Part shown: positions 60,201 through 64,000 of the stretch, in pieces
Numbering within the stretch: the first letter of the stretch is position 1
Layout: every line of letters begins with the position of its first letter
Origin: Phoronis australis
Taxonomy: Eukaryota; Phoronida; Phoronidae
DNA: 64,000 nucleotides
Reading direction: 5' to 3'
Assembly: GCA_002633005.1 (NCBI GenBank)
Contig: NMRA01000078.1
Span: forward strand, 109,425-173,424
Notes under the pieces: generated by a model
What the model was told of the DNA's origin: nothing
The model's input: the letters and a program-made list of their open reading frames with translations, nothing else
Databases searched by the model: none
Translations under genes and position numbers: made by a program

Positions 60201-62567
60201 TTTGTTGCCAAGAAAAGTTACTGCGTGAACAGTGCTATAGTGTGTAGTTTAAACCCATTTGGCGACGTAGCAAAGATTGAAATTGTTTATTTTTTTTCGA
60301 TTTTGTGGCAAAAGGAATGCCTAAACCACTTTTTTCAATGATTACATTCTTGAGATGACTTAAGTTTTACTAATTAAAAATTTTGTTTTATGATGGATGC
60401 ACAGTGCAACCCATACTAATAATGTAGAAAATATTTTCTGACCAATTAAAACTTAGAATTTCGATTAAACAAAATTTCAAGTGTCGATCATATTGCTTGA
60501 AGCCATATCTGTGTGTTAATGAAGTGAACAGTGTTGTGGTAACAGTCTTTTAAAAATATTACATCCCACTGCCATCAAAAGTCTCCCATATGTATGTTTA
60601 TGCTGGTCGCCATCAGTAGACTTTGTTATGTTTTATTCTTAGGCCATTTGGTTAATCACCTGGGCGGCTGTGGTCATCCTGGATGTTGACTTTGGCCTGG
60701 GCATCGGTGTTGGGTTCTCCCTGCTGACAGTGGTGTTCAGGACTCAGAGGTACGGTCCATTCTGTCTGGCTGGGTCACTGTGCTGTGATACCCTGTACAT
60801 TGTAACCAATAGACCTTGGGCGTCTTTCTACAGGAGCCTGTTGGCTTTTTCTTTTGTTGGAAATCTGACTAGAAATAGCCAAAAGTTAGTTATTTTTCTC
60901 TTGCCTTTCTGGAAATTGTTCGTCTTCTGTCTAGTCGAACAGAATATGGATTTCTGTCTTTTGTTTGAGTTATAGTCAAGGTCACTCATTGTTTGAGTTA
61001 TAGTCAAGGTCACTCATTGTTTGAGTTATAGTCAAGGTCACTCATTGTTTGAGTTATAGTCAAGGTCACTCATTGTTTGAGTTATAGTCAAGGTCACTCA
61101 TACAGTCTGCATTTATCTGTTAAGCTCACGTAATCCAGCAATTGTGTTATAAACAGCATGCACGATGCAAACTTTTTAAAAAAAAATCCAAACAATGTTC
61201 GACAAATGTTGTGAAGATGATTTGTTTTTTACTGACATACCAATACCATGATCAAACATATTTTGAACAGAGAAAAACAGTTGACTTCCAGAGAAATCAG
61301 ATTTCACTTTCACCTGCAGAATTCTTTGTGTTAATGTAAGCTGCAAAACACTCACTACCACAGCATTGTGTACCAACGCAATAGGCTTGTTTGTCAAAAT
61401 TAATGGAACGTGATTCTAGATTAGATGGTGATGTTGGAAATTTCTTGGTTTTAACAGTCCAGGGGAATAGTACATAATGAGAAATTGGCCAATATTCTAC
61501 TACTGAAAAAAACAATTTTCAGCACTTCTTTGTAATGGAGCTACTTATTTCATGTTGGTAGGCATTCTGTGCCAAAGTTACGATTCGTGTCTCATAACAA
61601 GTACTCACTGTCTGTCCTCATTATTTATGATTTTAACAATGACTGTTTTAATTATCTTGCAGGCCATATGTAGCGTCTCTAGGTCGCATCCCACACACGG
61701 ACATTTACAAGGACACATCAGTCTATACATGCGTATGTATTGTCGGTGAAACACTGCTCCTCTATGAAACACTGCTACTCTATGAAACACTGCTACTCTA
61801 TGAAACACTGCTACTCTATGAAACACTGCTACTCTATGAAACACTGCTCCCTCTGTGGTTGGGCGTTAAGTTAAAGCCTCGCACAAAGTTAATTGGGTCG
61901 TGTTGAAAATGTGGATCTCGTTCTGTACAAAATCAAGATTGAAGCTGCAAATCGAGTTGTCGTGCAATCGATAGACTCTACCTGGTCCACAGTGTATATT
62001 GTCTGTGTAAAATTAGAAAAGTAAAAACTATCAAAATAGGCTAAGTACCAAAACAGAAGGAAGAGAAATCTTTAACAGATGGCACTGTCTGAGGCTTTAA
62101 TAGTTACGGTAACATCAAGTCTGGCCTGCTACGCCATCTGTTGACCACAAATACCACCAGGCAATATTAAGTCTGGCCTGCCATGCCACCTGTTGGCCAC
62201 AAATACCACCATGCAATATTTTGAAAAGTTCTAGACATTACCTAAAATGTTAGAACCCCTTGAAAAATAAAAAAAGTCACAATTCATTTATTTTTATCTG
62301 AAATTTGTGAGGTTTAACCGCACACTGTTGCTTTATTTTACCTGCCATTTTTTTCAGACAAAGGATTTACAAGGCATCAAGATAATCCGTTTTGAAGCAT
62401 CTCTTTACTATGCTAACGTGGAACACTTCCGTCAAAGGGTGTACAGCATGAGTGATGCTAACCCACTCACTATGGCTGCCCGTCGAAACAAATTCTTGGC
62501 CAATAAGAAGATAGAAGAGGCGGAGCTTCATAAAAAACAAGAGAAGAAAGAGCAAATGGTGGAGCTG
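50799..62567 (+). CDS. SLC26A: SLC26 anion transporter (prestin/A6-like), 13 exons, 3' end missing
   Basis: SLC26 proteins exchange or conduct chloride, bicarbonate, sulfate or oxalate across the plasma membrane; prestin (A5) is the motor member. Thirteen phase-consistent exons give 662 codons. Residues 1-125 form a basic Ser/Arg-rich cytosolic N-tail with the family's RPIYTE motif (65-70). The membrane domain follows: [12 protein letters not shown] at 143-154, [12 protein letters not shown] at 176-187, [15 protein letters not shown] in exon 4, and SLSRSLVQE (460-468), whose Ser-Arg (462-463) corresponds to the anion-site pair of prestin TM10. A loop carries three N-glycosylation sequons (N211, N217, N224). 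The STAS domain begins at [19 protein letters not shown] and is cut off. Exon lengths 83-148-114-78-96-107-70 match, from memory, the run in vertebrate SLC26 genes. N-terminal similarity points to the A3/A4/A5/A6 group; the paralogue is not resolved. Confidence 0.93.
51238..52441. other. SLC26 intron 1, no feature
   Basis: AT-rich intron with no repeat or exon recognised. Confidence 0.5.
52442..52552 (+). CDS. SLC26A: SLC26 exon 2
   Basis: 111 nt: [20 protein letters not shown] and [17 protein letters not shown]. This is the most conserved SLC26 signature region. Acceptor TCTTATAG, donor GTAAGT. Confidence 0.95.
52639..53075. mobile_element. CAGGGCTTGG-family MITE, copy 7, expanded by internal minisatellite
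   Basis: 437 bp in SLC26 intron 2, with a perfect 6-bp TSD ATTATG (52633-52638, 53076-53081). Ends CAGGTCTTGGAATTTTCC and ATTCCAAGTCCTG. The right terminal part (ancestral GTCATTGGTCATTCCAAG) has become a tandem array at 52840-53070. Confidence 0.88.
52840..53070. repeat. 23-24-bp minisatellite inside the MITE terminus
   Basis: About ten copies of CAAGTCATGGGGACAGGGTGTTC with small variants (GGTATTC, GGTCATTC, GGAATGTTC). Each unit keeps the ATTCCAAG end of the transposon, so the array grew from the terminal inverted repeat region. Confidence 0.92.
53488..53541. repeat. Palindromic hairpin repeat, copy 2
   Basis: TTTTGAGAACCAGTTT and its exact inverse, 16 bp each, around a 22-nt loop. The loop (GATGCCTGATATTCAGTGGA) is similar to copy 1 at 37643-37694. 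Confidence 0.85.
53571..53620. repeat. (CTCC)n microsatellite
   Basis: About 45 bp of CTCC/TCCC repeat with pure pyrimidine edges. Confidence 0.95.
54698..54903 (+). CDS. SLC26A: SLC26 exon 3
   Basis: 206 nt: [16 protein letters not shown], then an acidic extracellular loop with NYT, NDT and NDT sequons, then [14 protein letters not shown]. Donor GTGAGT. Confidence 0.93.
54904..55427. other. SLC26 intron 3, no feature
   Basis: Intron; nothing recognised. Confidence 0.5.
55428..55595 (+). CDS. SLC26A: SLC26 exon 4
   Basis: 168 nt, phase 0 at both ends: [56 protein letters not shown]. Acceptor CGTTCAG, donor GTAAGT. Confidence 0.95.
55596..56339. other. SLC26 intron 4, no feature before the MITE
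   Basis: Contains a GCACCCACCCATGACCCTCT stretch near 56182, which resembles part of a dispersed repeat. Otherwise nothing. Confidence 0.4.
56340..56586. mobile_element. CAGGGCTTGG-family MITE, copy 8 (short form)
   Basis: 247 bp in SLC26 intron 4. The decayed left end AAAGGCTTGAAATTG and right end GGTCATTCCAAGTTGTG keep the family interior (AAGAGGATTTCCTCTT, ACGTTTATTTCAGTTAAATT). No clear TSD, so it is an older copy. Confidence 0.78.
56642..56797 (+). CDS. SLC26A: SLC26 exon 5
   Basis: 156 nt: [20 protein letters not shown], then a hydrophobic helix [18 protein letters not shown], then [15 protein letters not shown] copy 8 ends about 55 bp upstream of the acceptor. Confidence 0.93.
56798..57257. 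other. SLC26 intron 5, no feature
   Basis: Intron; nothing recognised. Confidence 0.5.
57258..57340 (+). CDS. SLC26A: SLC26 exon 6
   Basis: 83 nt: [18 protein letters not shown] followed by [10 protein letters not shown], ending in phase 2 before GTATGT. An internal GTAAGAATT (57312) looks like a donor, but using it would remove the conserved VGDIP motif and break the phase with exon 7. Confidence 0.92.
57341..57798. other. SLC26 intron 6, no feature
   Basis: Intron; nothing recognised. Confidence 0.5.
57799..57946 (+). CDS. SLC26A: SLC26 exon 7
   Basis: 148 nt: [49 protein letters not shown]. Acceptor TTATTTCAG, donor GTCAGT. Completes the IPTG-FPIP motif begun in exon 6. Confidence 0.95.
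57947..59101. other. SLC26 intron 7, no feature
   Basis: Intron; nothing recognised. Confidence 0.5.
59102..59215 (+). CDS. SLC26A: SLC26 exon 8 (anion-site Ser-Arg)
   Basis: 114 nt: [18 protein letters not shown], then [20 protein letters not shown]. The SLSRSLVQE and GGKTQ segments are near-invariant in the family. Confidence 0.95.
59216..59663. other. SLC26 intron 8, no feature
   Basis: Intron; nothing recognised. Confidence 0.5.
59664..59741 (+). CDS. SLC26A: SLC26 exon 9
   Basis: 78 nt: [20 protein letters not shown] followed by FRSLPN. Acceptor CCCTATAG, donor GTAAGT, phase 0 at both ends. Confidence 0.93.
60033..60128 (+). CDS. SLC26A: SLC26 exon 10
   Basis: 96 nt: [20 protein letters not shown] then [12 protein letters not shown]. 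Acceptor GTTTACAG, donor GTAAGT. Confidence 0.94.
60129..60642. other. SLC26 intron 10, no feature
   Basis: AT-rich intron; nothing recognised. Confidence 0.5.
60643..60749 (+). CDS. SLC26A: SLC26 exon 11
   Basis: 107 nt: [35 protein letters not shown], ending with two nucleotides of an Arg codon before GTACGG. Last membrane helices. Confidence 0.94.
60963..61100. repeat. 28-bp minisatellite, 5 copies
   Basis: Five essentially identical copies of GTTTGAGTTATAGTCAAGGT plus CACTCATT in SLC26 intron 11. The identity implies recent expansion. Confidence 0.95.
61663..61732 (+). CDS. SLC26A: SLC26 exon 12
   Basis: 70 nt: [17 protein letters not shown] then TSVYTC. Matches the linker into STAS (GxIPxTDIY). 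Donor GTATGT is followed within 15 nt by an 18-bp minisatellite. Confidence 0.9.
61748..61852. repeat. 18-bp minisatellite, about 6 copies
   Basis: Unit TATGAAACACTGCTACTC, starting about 15 nt after the exon 12 donor of SLC26. The reading frames it opens on the minus strand (repeating VFHRVA) are artefacts. Confidence 0.95.
62112..62220. repeat. 52-bp tandem duplication
   Basis: Two copies of AAGTCTGGCCTGCNAYGCCA followed by YCTGTTGRCCACAAATACCA, about 90 percent alike, in SLC26 intron 12. Confidence 0.85.
62358..62567 (+). CDS. SLC26A: SLC26 exon 13 (start of STAS domain)
   Basis: 210 nt: [20 protein letters not shown] then [16 protein letters not shown], followed by a Lys/Glu-rich coiled stretch ([18 protein letters not shown]). 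The acceptor TTTTTTCAG is clear. The donor used here, GTTTGT after GAGCTG, is weak, so the 3' edge is uncertain. The remaining STAS exons were not found before the window end. Confidence 0.85.
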
Positions 62568-62595
62568 GTTTGTTTTATTTCTTAGCGTTGTGTAG

Positions 62596-62850
62596 GCGGG
62601 GGCTAGACATTGCTTGGCTTGGCTGGGGCTAGACACTGACTGACTTACTGGCTTGGCTGGGCTCAACACCTATTGGCTTGGCCTGACTTGGTAGAGGCTA
62701 GACATTATTTGGCTTGGCCTGACTGGGTAGGTTGTAATCCCTAATTGGCTTGGCCTGACTATGCTAGATGGCGTGGGACTGAGTGAACAGGCGCTGACCC
62801 AAATTGTCTTGGCCTGCCCGAGTAGGGTCTAGTACCTAATAAGCGACTCG
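62596..62850. repeat. Degenerate GGCTTGGC-rich tandem repeat
   Basis: Four to five imperfect units of about 45-55 bp built on GGCTAGACATTATTTGGCTT and GGCCTGACTGGGTAG, directly after exon 13. A stray unit (CATTGGCTTGGCATGAATGG) occurs near 63043. Confidence 0.7.
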
Positions 62851-64000
62851 ATGTTCACGAGGTGGTGCTCAGAAATAAAATTCCTTCTTTTTAACATTTG
62901 AATAGATTGAGAGCAGAAAGTAACTTCATCAACATGAGGACATTCTTGTGATAAGGGACCCACATGATTTGCCTGAACACCGGCATTTCTATGGTAAGGT
63001 CCCTTGCTTCACTTGCGACACTTAGTGAATTTCGAGTTCCTCATTGGCTTGGCATGAATGGGACATAGAGGTGGGCTAGCCCTTGCTTTGCATGGTTTTG
63101 TCAAGTTGTGCAACTTCTGATTTACACACTTTAAAGATAGTGTCTTGTGGCGTATGGTGAAACCCAATGTTTCCAGAATTTTCTTGTATTCTGTATAAAT
63201 TAATAAGTTTACCCAACTTATTAATTACTTCTTGCTTGCATCCTTGTCTTCTGCATGATTTTAAAGCAGAGTGAGTGGTGGTACTTGTTGAAACTATGTA
63301 CTCCTCCATTTTCTATATTCATCTGAAAGTAACATTCCTGTATTTTTGTAAGAAAAAAAAATATTTTTGCTTGTTTTGGCACTATTTCCAAAACATATTT
63401 TGTTATACAAATATTTAGTTTATATTTAGGATTTCGTCACTTTGACTTTCTTCTGGATGCGGCAATTTCTGGTGAATGTTATCTTAATGTTGTGCATTGC
63501 ATGTCAGTAAAATCCGGCTCTTCTTTTTATTCTACGCACCCCCATGTTGTTGAGGAAAAGTAAATTGGCATGTTGTACAAAAGAATAATTGCTGCAGATG
63601 TGTGCAAAGACTTTCATTTTAGCTGAAAATAAGCGTTGTCACTTATTAGTGCATGGTAGATTCTGACAATTTTTACCCTCTAACGTCTAACCTTTCTCGC
63701 TTTTTATTGGGAAAGCAACTATTTTTAGTGCTAGTCTTACTTTTTTAAAATACAGATCCCTGGTTGTCTTGGAAACGAGACATTTTTGTGCATAAATTAC
63801 CGTTCCCGTGCCAGGTATTTACTTTCCAACAATGGGCCGCCATCTTGGTTCTGCAGTCACATACGTCCAGCAAACAGGAATGATTGACACAGACTGCATT
63901 CATTGGCGGGTCGGATATTATGCTTGCTCAAAGGCAGTGAATACAGAACCAAGATGCGGGTCTTCTGCTGAGCCAGTAGCGGCACTTTCTATTATTGTGT
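62851..64000. other. No exon recognised to window end
   Basis: The missing STAS-domain exons of SLC26 should lie here or beyond. I see no frame resembling the STAS core, so they are probably outside the window. Confidence 0.4.

Noticed and set aside
61605-61844. Minus-strand frame with repeated VFHRVA
   Set aside because: Translation of the 18-bp minisatellite in the SLC26 intron.

Overview
The window reads as nuclear DNA of an invertebrate animal. It is AT-rich and intron-rich, carries many small DNA transposons, and has two conserved animal genes with GT-AG introns of a few hundred bases to several kb. No vertebrate-specific repeat (Alu-like, L1-like) was seen. A hemichordate or another ambulacrarian would fit, but the sequence alone does not decide this. 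Two single N bases (2693 and 8571) each sit at the junction of a near-identical duplication, which suggests a draft assembly of a very polymorphic diploid.

Layout. 1-13.8 kb is repeat-dominated: a 32-bp satellite (1126-1322), a 503-bp duplication carrying a candidate minus-strand exon (2190-3196), a hAT-like element of about 2 kb with a 5-bp target duplication (5203-7270), a 1.26-kb duplication (7315-10019), and a long-inverted-repeat element whose arms hold a hammerhead-ribozyme-like core (11321-11819). A candidate minus-strand terminal exon lies at 13458-13776. 16.4-31.8 kb holds a complete minus-strand VGLL4 (vestigial-like 4 / Tgi) gene of five coding exons, 241 codons, all phases consistent, with three Tondu (TEAD-binding) motifs. 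31.8-50.8 kb has no protein gene I can support. It holds tRNA-derived SINE pieces, a 45-bp satellite, a solo LTR with 4-bp TSD (39485-40137) and minisatellites. 50.8-62.6 kb holds 13 plus-strand exons (662 codons) of an SLC26 anion transporter/prestin-family gene. It breaks off inside the C-terminal STAS domain, so the rest lies beyond or near the window end. VGLL4 and SLC26 are head to head, about 19 kb apart.

The most unusual signal is a dispersed non-autonomous DNA transposon family (at least eight copies) with termini CAGGGCTTGGAAT...ATTCCAAGCCCTG and 6-bp target duplications, in short (about 230-260 bp) and long (about 460-560 bp) forms. Most copies lie inside or beside the introns of the two genes. 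One copy has turned its own terminal sequence into a minisatellite, and another contains a nested poly(A)-tailed retro-insertion. A PIF/Harbinger-like MITE (TSD TTA) lies in a VGLL4 intron. The two genes have no direct functional link: VGLL4 acts in the nucleus on Hippo/TEAD transcription, SLC26 in the plasma membrane.
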